From contig JBBROE010000007.1 of NCBI GenBank assembly GCA_038229695.1, positions 4,238 through 68,237 of the forward strand: 64,000 nt of DNA, in the 5' to 3' direction. Source of the stretch: JACMLD01 sp038229695. GTDB lineage: Bacteria; Bacteroidota; Bacteroidia; Chitinophagales; Chitinophagaceae. The position numbers were made by a program, and so were the translations under genes. The notes under the pieces are model-generated. The model was not told the DNA's origin. It made no database searches and was given only the letters and a program-made list of their open reading frames with translations. Shown here in pieces: positions 37,128 to 44,910 of this stretch (position 1 is its first letter; every line of letters starts with the position of its first letter).

Positions 37128-37304
37128 CCGGTCCGCACCGGTACAGCGAGCCTGTATAGTGGCTGATCCATGAGGTGCTGCCGCTGAACTGAGCGTAGCA
37201 ACGCTGATGCCCATTGATCAGCTGCCGGTCCCCCGCCAAAATTTTGCGTGTTTTATTAAATCGGCAAATCGGAAGAACAACAGCAGGCCAGGTGCACGCA
37301 GCGG

Positions 37305-38117
37305 TCAGGGCAGCGCATAAATATAAAGGCTGCCATTGCGCAGGCAGTAAAGGTGGTCTATGGAAAGCTGTATTTTGCCGGCGCCGTCGAGGATGCCCGG
37401 TAATTTTATCTCCTGTACCAGCAGGGACGTGAGCTCGTAGCGCTCGAGGATATTTCCCTTTCTGCCTACCATAAATTTTCCTACCAGCTGGAAATCCTGC
37501 CAGCCGGTAAAAGCGAGCTTATTTTTCAGGGTACCGAAATAGTCGAAAATCAGTACGCCGCGGCTGCTGTCGTACAGGTATACCTGCCGGTTGTGGTCCG
37601 CAATGAAAGCCGGTGACGGGGCTTCATTGAGCTGGAGCCGGAAGTCGCCGCTTTGTTCGATCAGGCTACCGTCGTCGCCTATGCGCTTTAGTTTCGCCTC
37701 GCCTTCATCGTACACCCAGTAGGCATTGTCGTACGACTGGCACACGGCCTTCGCCTGGTAGATCTGCAGCTGCCGCAAATCGATGGTGGTGCGCACATTC
37801 AACAGGCGGTCGAGCACGACGATCGTGGCGAAATCGCGGTAGTATAAGATTATTTTCAACGGGTTGGCAGCATCGATGCTGTACACTTTGCCATACCGGC
37901 GAACATCGTTGTAGACGGCCACAGAATCGCCGTTTTCCGTTATTTTTTTGAGCAGGTTGCTGCTGTCCAGCAGGAAAATATTGCCGAGGTTATCGACCGT
38001 AAAATCGGTGTAACCGCCATGTAGGACCACCAGCAGCCTGGGCGGTGTTTCCGGTTGTGCCTGACCGGTACAGGCCAGGAAAGCCGTCAGCAGCATGGCC
38101 AGTATGGTCCTCAGCAC
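37305..38117 (-). CDS. Secreted beta-propeller-like protein of unknown function
   Basis: Not a named family to me. 270 aa with a signal peptide (MLRTILAMLLTAFLACTGQA). Cleavage could be at GQAQ by signal peptidase I, or at FLAC as a lipoprotein. The rest is built of short beta-strand repeats such as NIFLLDSSNLLKKIT, YWVYDEGEAKLKRIG and VYLYDSSRGVLIFDYFGTLK, which suggest a six- or seven-bladed propeller. No catalytic motif is seen. Its start overlaps the stop of lpxH by 7 bases, so it is translationally coupled to that gene and forms the last member of the rsfS-ftsH run. A role at the envelope is likely from the signal peptide only. Confidence 0.7.
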   Translation of the reverse strand: MLRTILAMLLTAFLACTGQAQPETPPRLLVVLHGGYTDFTVDNLGNIFLLDSSNLLKKITENGDSVAVYNDVRRYGKVYSIDAANPLKIILYYRDFATIVVLDRLLNVRTTIDLRQLQIYQAKAVCQSYDNAYWVYDEGEAKLKRIGDDGSLIEQSGDFRLQLNEAPSPAFIADHNRQVYLYDSSRGVLIFDYFGTLKNKLAFTGWQDFQLVGKFMVGRKGNILERYELTSLLVQEIKLPGILDGAGKIQLSIDHLYCLRNGSLYIYALP

Positions 38118-38869
38118 GTGTAATAATTTAGGGTGAGTCCGCTGCCATCATATACCGCGTAGGAATTGTATGATATCCAGTCGCCGAGGTTGATGTAGCG
38201 GCTGTTGCCCGGCAGGGGAAAGTCGATTGGCAGGTGACGGTGTCCGAAAAGAAAAAAGTCAAAATGCTCGTGCTGCAGGATCTCCCGGCAATAAGACACC
38301 AGCCATTCTTTGTCTTCTCCCAGGAATATGCTGTCGGTTTGCCCCGTGGCGGCGCGGCTGCTGCGGCTCATGCGGTTGGCAATGCCCACGCCGATGGCGG
38401 GGGGCAGTAGCCCGAATAGCCACTGGCAGGCGGGATTACGGAAGATCTTTTTCAGCATTTTATAGCCATGGTCACCGGGGCCGAGCCCGTCCCCATGCGC
38501 GATATAGAATTTTTTATCGTTGAATGTGAAGGTCTTTGGTCCGAAGTACACCGGTATACCCAGCTCCGTTTCAAAATAACCTTTCATCCACATGTCGTGG
38601 TTGCCTACAAAAAAATGAACGGGGATATGGCTGTCCGTTATTTGGGCCAGTTTGCCGAGGATGCGTACATAGCCTTTGGGAACGACGGTTCTGTATTCAT
38701 ACCAGAAATCGAATAAGTCGCCTACGATAAAAATCACGGCCGCATCACCGAGGATGCTGTCCAGGAAGCGGACGATCCGCTTTTCGCGCTCGAGGCTACT
38801 GGCATGGTCGGGTGCGCCCAGGTGAAAGTCGGATAGAAAGTAGATTTTTTTCCCGGCAGGCAGTTCCAT
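38111..38869 (-). CDS. lpxH: UDP-2,3-diacylglucosamine diphosphatase (LpxH-type)
   Basis: Metallophosphoesterase that cleaves UDP-2,3-diacylglucosamine to lipid X and UMP, the fourth step of lipid A synthesis, at the inner face of the inner membrane. 252 aa from the ATG at 38869, which lies 4 nt after the stop of the GGCT gene; the longer frame from 38920 overlaps that gene and adds a Cys/Asn-rich lead. All calcineurin-like motifs are present: LSDFHLGAPDH, VGDLFDFWYEY, VGNHDMWM, IAHGDGLGPGD and FGHRHLPIDF. The insertion SRSSRAATGQTDSIFLGED is characteristic of this lineage. Bacteroidota LpxH-like proteins are also annotated as general metallophosphoesterases. Confidence 0.85.
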   Translation of the reverse strand: MELPAGKKIYFLSDFHLGAPDHASSLEREKRIVRFLDSILGDAAVIFIVGDLFDFWYEYRTVVPKGYVRILGKLAQITDSHIPVHFFVGNHDMWMKGYFETELGIPVYFGPKTFTFNDKKFYIAHGDGLGPGDHGYKMLKKIFRNPACQWLFGLLPPAIGVGIANRMSRSSRAATGQTDSIFLGEDKEWLVSYCREILQHEHFDFFLFGHRHLPIDFPLPGNSRYINLGDWISYNSYAVYDGSGLTLNYYTC

Positions 38870-38873
38870 CAGG

Positions 38874-39299
38874 CTATTGTTTCTTTTGCTGGAGGTATTG
38901 CAGCACATCGCCGGAGGCAATGAGGGGTTTGCCTGTTACATCGTGGTTGTACCAGTACACCCAGGCGCCGGTCATCCCGTTGTCGAGGTACACGGTGGTC
39001 ATTTCGCGGCGGTATTGCGGCACTTCACCGGGGTCGGGGTTGACGCCCTCATAGTCATCTACCTGGGCAATGACCCAGGAAAAATCCTGCTCTTCATTCA
39101 GGGCATATAGTTCGCCCATGATAAAATCGCCGGTATCGGAAGGAACCGCGGCGGGGTAGTCGCCCAGATCGTACAATTGACCTTGAACCTTTGCGGGGCC
39201 TATAAGATGAAAATGGTTGCTGATATAAGCGAATGCCGGGTGATTGAACCCGCTGCGCAGGGAACCGTAAACGAAGAGTTGTGGACTGGCGGCTGTCAT
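38874..39299 (-). CDS. Gamma-glutamylcyclotransferase-like protein (AIG2/GGCT fold)
   Basis: 141 aa with the N-terminal signature FVYGSLRSGFNHPAFAY, the nucleotide-like loop YGSLR of the GGCT fold, and the acidic VDDYEGVNPDPGEVPQYRRE, which includes the catalytic-type Glu. The enzyme family releases 5-oxoproline from gamma-glutamyl peptides or amines; many bacterial members have no defined substrate. It is in the middle of the minus-strand run, 32 nt after lutC and 4 nt before lpxH, so it is probably part of the operon. The biological reaction here is uncertain. Confidence 0.85.
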   Translation of the reverse strand: MTAASPQLFVYGSLRSGFNHPAFAYISNHFHLIGPAKVQGQLYDLGDYPAAVPSDTGDFIMGELYALNEEQDFSWVIAQVDDYEGVNPDPGEVPQYRREMTTVYLDNGMTGAWVYWYNHDVTGKPLIASGDVLQYLQQKKQ

Positions 39300-39331
39300 A
39301 ACCCCGTAAAGATAACAGCTATCCGCGAAAT

Positions 39332-39967
39332 TTACTGATCCACCAGGAACACGTACACTTCTTTTGGCCCGTGTACACCGGTGACCAGGGTTTTTTCGAT
39401 ATCAGCCGTACGGCTGGGGCCAGAGGCAAAACTGATGAAGGAGGGAAGTTCGCTGCCATATTTTTTACTGAGGGCCTTCAGGGCATCTTTTACATCGTAC
39501 AACAGCTGGCTGCCCCAGGCAATGCAGATGTGCACCGGGGCATAAACACTTACCGTTCTTCCGCTTTCGCCGGCGGAACTCAGCACGATCGTGCCGGTCC
39601 GGGCCACCAGGTATTCGCAGCTGGTCATGCTGGCATCACAATCGGCCAGCGTACTGTTGCCGGGGCTATTGAGTGGGCTGTTGCTGAACAGACTGGTGAG
39701 TGCGGGTTCCACACAATATATCCGGGTCCACTTCATAGCGGCGATCAGTTCGTTAACCTGGCTGACGAGTTCTTCGTTGTTGCGGCAAAATGAAAATTTC
39801 CCCTGTAGTCGGGTAAACACGTCGGCAAATTCGATGGCAGGGTCTTCCTGCTGCTGGGGGTAGAGGTTGTCCGATCCTTCGCTGCTGGGAAAAGGAAGAG
39901 GCGTTGAATTGATCAACGCCTCCCTGATTTTTTTCAATACAATTTCCCTGGAACTGTTTTCACGCAT
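39332..39967 (-). CDS. lutC: LUD-domain protein, LutC type
   Basis: Member of the LutC/YkgG family, 211 aa. LutC is one of three proteins of the LutABC complex that oxidises L-lactate to pyruvate. The LUD domain begins about residue 50 and contains the conserved YLVARTGTIVLSSAGESGRT, YAPVHICIAWGSQLLYDVKD and, at the end, GPSRTADIEKTLVTGVHGPK. It lies 12 nt downstream of ftsH on the same strand and is followed by the GGCT gene. In Bacteroidota a LutC-like gene next to ftsH is frequent, so position may reflect that lineage context, not lactate use. A LutB-type gene is present at 58498-59871, but no LutA was found in the window. Confidence 0.88.
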   Translation of the reverse strand: MRENSSREIVLKKIREALINSTPLPFPSSEGSDNLYPQQQEDPAIEFADVFTRLQGKFSFCRNNEELVSQVNELIAAMKWTRIYCVEPALTSLFSNSPLNSPGNSTLADCDASMTSCEYLVARTGTIVLSSAGESGRTVSVYAPVHICIAWGSQLLYDVKDALKALSKKYGSELPSFISFASGPSRTADIEKTLVTGVHGPKEVYVFLVDQ

Positions 39968-39979
39968 TGCGGGGTGAGG

Positions 39980-42055
39980 TTAGTTATGGGCGTGGTTGGT
40001 AACACTGCTGTCGTAAGGCGGAACCCCTTCACTGATGGTACCTTCCGGCACATGGGGCTCGATATTATCCACGTCGAGGAGTTTCTTTTCTTCAAACGGG
40101 CGTTTGCCAATTAGTGCTTCAACATCGCTCTGGAACAGCACTTCTTTTTCAAGCAGCGCTTCGGCGAGTTTTTTCACTTCCACCCTTTTCTCGGTGAGGA
40201 GCTGTTTGGTCCTGGCAAAAGACTGGTCGATCAGTTTCCGTACTTCCTGGTCAATAATTTTCGACGTCTCTTCCGAATAGGGTTTGGTGAAAGCATTCTC
40301 CTGCTGCGGGTCGTAGAAACTTACGTTGCCGACCTTATCGTTCATGCCGTACACCGTTACCATGGCGTAGGCCGTGCGGGTGATCTGCTGTAAATCGTTT
40401 TGTGCGCCGGTCGATATTTTATTGAAGAAAATATCTTCGCTGGCGCGGCCGCCCAGGCTCATGCAAATCTGGTCGATTAGCTGGTCGGTATTGTAGAGGT
40501 ATTGTTCTTTAGGCGTATACTGTGCATAGCCCAGTGCCGCCGTACCGCGCGGTACGATCGTTACTTTCAGCAGGGGATAGGCATGTTCCAGGTACCAGCC
40601 ACAAATGGCGTGACCGGCTTCGTGGTAGGCGATGATGCGTTTTTCGTCCGGGGAAATGATCTTGTTTTTCTTTTCGAGCCCGCCGATAACCCGGTCAATG
40701 GCATCCTGGAAGTCAGACATATCCACAGCATCCTTACCCTTACGGGCAGCGATGAGGGCGGCTTCGTTGCAGACGTTAGCGATATCCGCGCCGGCAAAAC
40801 CCGGGGTTTGTTCGGCGAGTTTAAAGATGTCGAGCGTCTGGGAAATTTTTATAGGTTTCAGGTGCACTTTAAAAATGTGCTCCCTTCCTTTCAGGTCAGG
40901 TTTGTCGATTTCAATTTGTCGGTCGAAACGGCCCGGCCGGAGCAGGGCGGTGTCCAGCACATCGGGGCGGTTGGTGGCAGCCAGCACGATGATACCGCTT
41001 TCGCCGCTGAAGCCGTCCATCTCTACCAGCAACTGGTTGAGGGTGCTTTCGCGTTCGTCATTGCTCATCACGGCATTCTTTCCCCTCGCGCGGCCGATGG
41101 CGTCAATTTCGTCTATGAAGATGATACAGGGGGATTTCTCCCTGGCCTGCTTGAATAAGTCTCGCACGCGGCTTGCACCCACCCCTACAAACAATTCCAC
41201 GAAATCAGAACCGCTCATGGAGAAGAAGGGCACCTGGGCTTCGCCGGCCATGGCTTTGGCCAGCAGCGTTTTTCCGGTGCCGGGAGGACCGACGAGCAGG
41301 GCTCCCTTAGGTATCTTCCCGCCGAGGGCAGTATATTTTTTCGGATTCTTTAAAAAGTCTACAATTTCCATCACTTCCACCTTTGCTTCATCCAGTCCGG
41401 CCACGTCATTGAAGGTGATATTTACCCGGGTGCCTTTATCAAACAGGGTGGCTTTTGATTTGCCAATGTTGAAGATACCACCGGGCCCGCCCGCTCCGCC
41501 GCCACCACTTCCCATCTTACGCATCATCAGTACCCAGATCAGGATAATGGCTACGATCGGAAGAAGGATATTGAGGGCCGGTGCCACCCAGTCTCCTTCT
41601 GTATCAAATTTTGCGGGCACTTCGCGGGTGGCTGGGTTTTTACTGTAATAAGCCCTCAAATCATCAGAGAAAATTTCCTTGCTGCCAATGCTGAACTGGA
41701 ATTGCGGGCCGCCTTTTGCTTCCGGGGCCGCCGTCTTTGAGGTCAGTTTGGATTGCACATAATTGTCCTTAAGCCCGTCTTCGGTAATATAGACCCTGAC
41801 GATATTTTTATTGCTGATGACATCGAGTTTTTCGACATCTCCTTTGGCAAGCATATCGTAAAACTGCTGCTGGTCGATTTCAACGGCGGTGGGGGTGAAT
41901 TTTCCGCTGAATAAATTGAAGCCTACGAGAATAACGGCAATGGCACCCCAAATCCAGTAAATATTAAATTTAGGCCCGCGCCGCTGATCGTCAGTGCTTC
42001 CCTGCGGACGAATCCTGTTTCCTTTATCGTTCGGTTTCAAGTCTTCCTGTGCCAT
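39980..42055 (-). CDS. ftsH: ATP-dependent zinc metalloprotease FtsH
   Basis: Membrane-bound AAA+ protease that degrades misassembled membrane proteins and regulatory proteins. 691 aa. Two transmembrane helices are visible: about 32-50 (IYWIWGAIAVILVGFNLFSG) and about 160-182 (ALNILLPIVAIILIWVLMM), followed by a Gly-rich linker. The AAA domain has Walker A GPPGTGKTLLAKA near residue 256, IIFIDEIDAIGRARG as Walker B, and the second region of homology NRPDVLDTALLRPGRFDRQI. The peptidase site HEAGHAICGW lies near residue 476. The C-terminal tail after about 650 is acidic. It follows rsfS by 79 nt and is co-oriented with the lutC-GGCT-lpxH run. Confidence 0.98.
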   Translation of the reverse strand: MAQEDLKPNDKGNRIRPQGSTDDQRRGPKFNIYWIWGAIAVILVGFNLFSGKFTPTAVEIDQQQFYDMLAKGDVEKLDVISNKNIVRVYITEDGLKDNYVQSKLTSKTAAPEAKGGPQFQFSIGSKEIFSDDLRAYYSKNPATREVPAKFDTEGDWVAPALNILLPIVAIILIWVLMMRKMGSGGGGAGGPGGIFNIGKSKATLFDKGTRVNITFNDVAGLDEAKVEVMEIVDFLKNPKKYTALGGKIPKGALLVGPPGTGKTLLAKAMAGEAQVPFFSMSGSDFVELFVGVGASRVRDLFKQAREKSPCIIFIDEIDAIGRARGKNAVMSNDERESTLNQLLVEMDGFSGESGIIVLAATNRPDVLDTALLRPGRFDRQIEIDKPDLKGREHIFKVHLKPIKISQTLDIFKLAEQTPGFAGADIANVCNEAALIAARKGKDAVDMSDFQDAIDRVIGGLEKKNKIISPDEKRIIAYHEAGHAICGWYLEHAYPLLKVTIVPRGTAALGYAQYTPKEQYLYNTDQLIDQICMSLGGRASEDIFFNKISTGAQNDLQQITRTAYAMVTVYGMNDKVGNVSFYDPQQENAFTKPYSEETSKIIDQEVRKLIDQSFARTKQLLTEKRVEVKKLAEALLEKEVLFQSDVEALIGKRPFEEKKLLDVDNIEPHVPEGTISEGVPPYDSSVTNHAHN

Positions 42056-42134
42056 AGATAATTTGTGTGGTACTGAATAAATGCTTTTACAGCCTGTTTG
42101 TTCAAAAGGGGGTTATAATCTTTTACTAATCAAA

Positions 42135-42521
42135 TCAGCTGTGTTCGGTATCCTGGGCATCACTCCACATCTCTTCGAGCTTGTAAAACTTACGCGCATC
42201 CTCATGCATTACGTGAACCACGACGTTGATATAGTCCACCAGTACCCATTGCGAAGCATGCTGGCCTTCATGGCGAAACGGGCTTTCCTCGCATTCGTCT
42301 TTTACCAGTGCTTCCACACTGTCCGCAATCGCTTTAACCTGCGTGGAATTGGAGGCGCTGCAGATAACAAAAAAATCTGTCATCGCTTCCGGGATCTTGC
42401 GCAGGTCTAACGAAACAATGTTTTCCCCTTTTTTTTGCTGGATGGCTTTGATGATGACTTTAAAAATTTTTGAATTCCTCGTTAGCCGGTTTACGGTGTT
42501 TGTTTTCCGGTTCGCTAACAT
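42135..42521 (-). CDS. rsfS: Ribosome silencing factor RsfS
   Basis: Binds ribosomal protein uL14 on the large subunit and blocks subunit joining when nutrients are scarce. 128 aa from the ATG at 42521; the longer frame from 42650 adds 43 residues without family features and runs close to the birA promoter. Signature: GENIVSLDLRKIPEAMTDFF, VICSASNSTQVKAIADSVEA, then SQWVLVDYINVVVHVMHEDA and RKFYKLEEMW. It is the first gene of the minus-strand run with ftsH. It is divergent from birA, with a TACTTTTG -7 candidate about 166 nt upstream. Confidence 0.93.
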   Translation of the reverse strand: MLANRKTNTVNRLTRNSKIFKVIIKAIQQKKGENIVSLDLRKIPEAMTDFFVICSASNSTQVKAIADSVEALVKDECEESPFRHEGQHASQWVLVDYINVVVHVMHEDARKFYKLEEMWSDAQDTEHS

Positions 42522-42672
42522 GCTCAGTTGTTCCAAATAGTCAAATCGTTTAGATGAAAAAATTATAATGGTTGTTGAGGCGTTTCCTAATGCTTTTACC
42601 GGGGCACACTGCCTGATGACAATGGCGCCATCCGGGTGTCGCCGCGACACGCACAGCGTACGTCGGAAAGCC

Positions 42673-42680
42673 TATTTTTG
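42673..42680 (+). promoter_or_regulatory. birA: Candidate -7 promoter element for birA
   Basis: TATTTTTG fits TAnnTTTG and lies 24 nt before the birA ATG. A -33 TTG is not visible at 19-21 bp. It stands six bases from the opposite-strand candidate of rsfS. Confidence 0.38.
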
Positions 42681-42686
42681 TCATGC

Positions 42687-42694
42687 CAAAAGTA
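42687..42694 (-). promoter_or_regulatory. rsfS: Candidate -7 promoter element for the rsfS-ftsH run
   Basis: Reads TACTTTTG on the minus strand, about 166 nt before the rsfS start. No clear -33 element. If real, its polymerase site overlaps that of birA. Confidence 0.35.
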
Positions 42695-42704
42695 CTAATG
42701 TTTA

Positions 42705-43487
42705 ATGACTCCTGAAACCACCATTTACCCCGGCGGACGCCTAACCATTTTAGAATCAGTTGACAGTACCAACAACTATGCCATGGCAGCCCTCCGTACC
42801 GGATTGGCAACGCAGGGCGATGCCTTCCTGGCGATGGCCCAGACCCAGGGTCGCGGGCAACGCGGTAAAAGCTGGATTACGGAACCGGGTACAAATCTCA
42901 TTATTTCCCTGATCCTGCGCCCGGCGCGGCTTTTCCTGCACCAGCAACCGCTATTCAACTGTGCGGTGGCGCTCGGCGTCTACGATTTTTTTAACTTTTA
43001 TACTGGCATCGATTGTTGTATTAAATGGCCCAACGATCTCTACTGGCGTGACAGAAAGGCAGCTGGTATCCTGGTAGAGAACATCGTGGGGCGGGAGGCC
43101 GATCCCGCCGCTGCGGATGTGCCCGCACAGTGGCAATGGGCAGTTGCCGGAATGGGCATCAACATCAACCAGGTCAGTTTCCCGGATCAGGCGGGCAGGC
43201 CGGTATCGCTGCGGCAGATTACAGGGAAGACCTACGAACTGGTGCCGCTTGCCACCCGGTTATGCAGTCTTGTGCAGCAGCGGGTTGACGCACTAAACGA
43301 CCCGGGCCTCCTGCTTGCGGCGTACAATGAACGGCTGTACAAAAGAGGCGAAATTGTGATGTTCCGGAAGGAAAACCGTGTGTTTGAAGCCCGGGTGGAG
43401 GGCGTGGACCGCCAAGGTAAACTGGAGCTGGACACGGGTCTGAAAGAGCTGTTTGCCACAGGAGAAATTGAATGGGTGCTACCGTAA
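42705..43487 (+). CDS. birA: Biotin-[acetyl-CoA-carboxylase] ligase
   Basis: Attaches biotin to the biotin carboxyl-carrier protein of acetyl-CoA carboxylase and similar enzymes. 260 aa, without the N-terminal helix-turn-helix found in the repressor form of BirA, so it is a ligase only. Motifs: LESVDSTNNYAMAAL, QTQGRGQRGKSW (the biotinyl-AMP binding loop), LSLILRP-like IISLILRPARLF, KWPNDLYWRDRKAAGILVEN and GMGININQ. The C-terminal SH3-like domain, from about residue 215, has YKRGEIVMFRKENRVFEARV. The gene is divergent from rsfS and converges with the HELAH gene, with only 3 bases between the stops. Confidence 0.95.
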   Translation: MTPETTIYPGGRLTILESVDSTNNYAMAALRTGLATQGDAFLAMAQTQGRGQRGKSWITEPGTNLIISLILRPARLFLHQQPLFNCAVALGVYDFFNFYTGIDCCIKWPNDLYWRDRKAAGILVENIVGREADPAAADVPAQWQWAVAGMGININQVSFPDQAGRPVSLRQITGKTYELVPLATRLCSLVQQRVDALNDPGLLLAAYNERLYKRGEIVMFRKENRVFEARVEGVDRQGKLELDTGLKELFATGEIEWVLP

Positions 43488-43490
43488 CCG

Positions 43491-43835
43491 TCAACGGACC
43501 ACCGTTGAAGAGATGATCGGGTCAAAGCTGTCGTCTTCCTCGGCATCGCGGGCCAGCTTTTCAAATTTGTTGTTGGAATACCCGTTTTTTAGGCTTTCCG
43601 CCAGGTAGCGGAACAGGAAACCGGCATAGCCATACTGCCGGAACTGCCGGATATGGGCCAGCTCATGGCGCACCCATTTCCGGTTACTCAGGAATTCACC
43701 GGTGGTGGTATTGTGCAGCAGGATGGTACTTCCCAGCACCATCGCCATCTTATCCTGCCCCAGCCGGCGTGCAGCCAGCCTTGCCAGCCATGAATTTTCC
43801 TGAACTGAATATTTCACGGGCCAAAAATAAACCAC
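43491..43835 (-). CDS. Small HELAH-motif protein (DUF4157-like)
   Basis: 114 aa. Its single strong feature is WVRHELAHIRQFRQYGYAGF, where HELAH is the HExxH zinc motif of metallopeptidases, at about residues 57-61. A DUF4157-like origin fits, as that family has short proteins with a similar motif. Before it stands a segment GQDKMAMVLGSTILLHNTTT that may form a beta-sheet around the site. No third zinc ligand is clear, so activity is not certain. There is no signal peptide. It converges with birA and lies 71 nt after the EamA gene on the same strand. The role is unknown. Confidence 0.65.
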   Translation of the reverse strand: MVYFWPVKYSVQENSWLARLAARRLGQDKMAMVLGSTILLHNTTTGEFLSNRKWVRHELAHIRQFRQYGYAGFLFRYLAESLKNGYSNNKFEKLARDAEEDDSFDPIISSTVVR

Positions 43836-43906
43836 TACTGGTTCTACCTGGCATACGGGACGCTATTTTTTCCAACGGGTTCAACCGGCATCCATAATGC
43901 ATTAGG

Positions 43907-44857
43907 CTATTTCATTTTGCGGAATGAACTGTTTACAAGGTAGACGCCTGCAAGGGTAATCAGTCCGCCTGCTGCGATATATGACGTCAGCCGTTCACCG
44001 AATAACAGCGAACCGAGCAATACCGCCACCACCGGGTTGATATAGGCATACAGGGAGGTCTGTGCTGCGGACAAATGCTGCAATGCATAAATATAGGCGA
44101 GAAAGGAAATGACCGAACCAAAAATGACCAGGTAAGCGAGTGACGTCCAGGCCTGCCATGGTATCCGTCCGAGCGGTACGGCAAAGCCGGTAACCTGCGA
44201 CAGGCTATAGAGTACAATACCCGCAATCATCATCTGGAGACCGATACTGAAATACGGGTTGAAGGAATGCGCATGTTTTTTGGTGTAGATGCTACCCATG
44301 GCCCAGGTGAAGGTGGCTGCCAGCGAAATAATGATGCCCCAGCTGAAGCCGGGATTGAGAAAGTCGTGGAGGTGTTCAAAGAAAATAAAGCAGATGCCGG
44401 CAAAGCCGAAGGCGAAACCGATGATGGCCTTCGGCGGCAACGAGGGTCCTTTTGTAAAAAAAGTATGTACAACCAGCCAGAGCGGGACGATGGAATTGAT
44501 GATGGCGGCGAGCCCACCCGAAATATATTTCAGCCCGTACGTGGCCAGCCCGTTGCTGAGGATAAAATTAAAGAGTGACAACACCAGGATCACTTTCCAT
44601 TCCTTCCAGCCGGGCCACGTAGCTTTCCCGGTAATCAAAAAATAAAGGACGTATATCGTTCCACCCATGAACTGCCGAAGGCCCGCCAGCTGGAACGCCG
44701 GTAGGTAGCGGACACCCTGTTTGCTGGCCAGCCAGGTAGTGCCCCATAAAAAACAGACGGCAGCCAGGGCCGCATAGGCTTTGGTACCCGTGCTGTGATT
44801 CCGCAGCCGGGTTTTCCGGAAGACCGGCAATAAATTCGTCGAAATAAAATCAGGCAT
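43907..44857 (-). CDS. EamA/DMT-family transporter
   Basis: Ten-helix inner-membrane permease of the drug/metabolite transporter superfamily, 316 aa with two EamA repeats. The first repeat begins AYAALAAVCFLWGTTWLASK near residue 28, with the conserved RQFMGGTIYVLYF. The second repeat has GIIISLAATFTWAMGSIYTK at about 177 and ends with YINPVVAVLLGSLLFGERLT, the family hallmark. A short soluble N-terminus (about 25 residues, MPDFISTNLLPVFRK) is possibly not part of the protein; a later start could be used. Substrates of such proteins are amino acids, nucleosides or other metabolites; nothing here defines it. Confidence 0.88.
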   Translation of the reverse strand: MPDFISTNLLPVFRKTRLRNHSTGTKAYAALAAVCFLWGTTWLASKQGVRYLPAFQLAGLRQFMGGTIYVLYFLITGKATWPGWKEWKVILVLSLFNFILSNGLATYGLKYISGGLAAIINSIVPLWLVVHTFFTKGPSLPPKAIIGFAFGFAGICFIFFEHLHDFLNPGFSWGIIISLAATFTWAMGSIYTKKHAHSFNPYFSIGLQMMIAGIVLYSLSQVTGFAVPLGRIPWQAWTSLAYLVIFGSVISFLAYIYALQHLSAAQTSLYAYINPVVAVLLGSLLFGERLTSYIAAGGLITLAGVYLVNSSFRKMK

Positions 44858-44910
44858 GAAGCAGTGGCAAGGACGAACAACAGGCGTTGAAAAATACTGT
44901 TGCCGGCAAT

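Noticed and set aside
37128..37304. Terminator between the MerR gene and the convergent beta-propeller gene
   Set aside because: Short inverted repeats exist (ACCGGT twice; AGCGT with ACGCT) but none is followed by a T-run.
40632..41648. 338-codon plus-strand frame opposite ftsH
   Set aside because: Ser/Pro-rich shadow of the AAA domain; ftsH on the other strand is certain.
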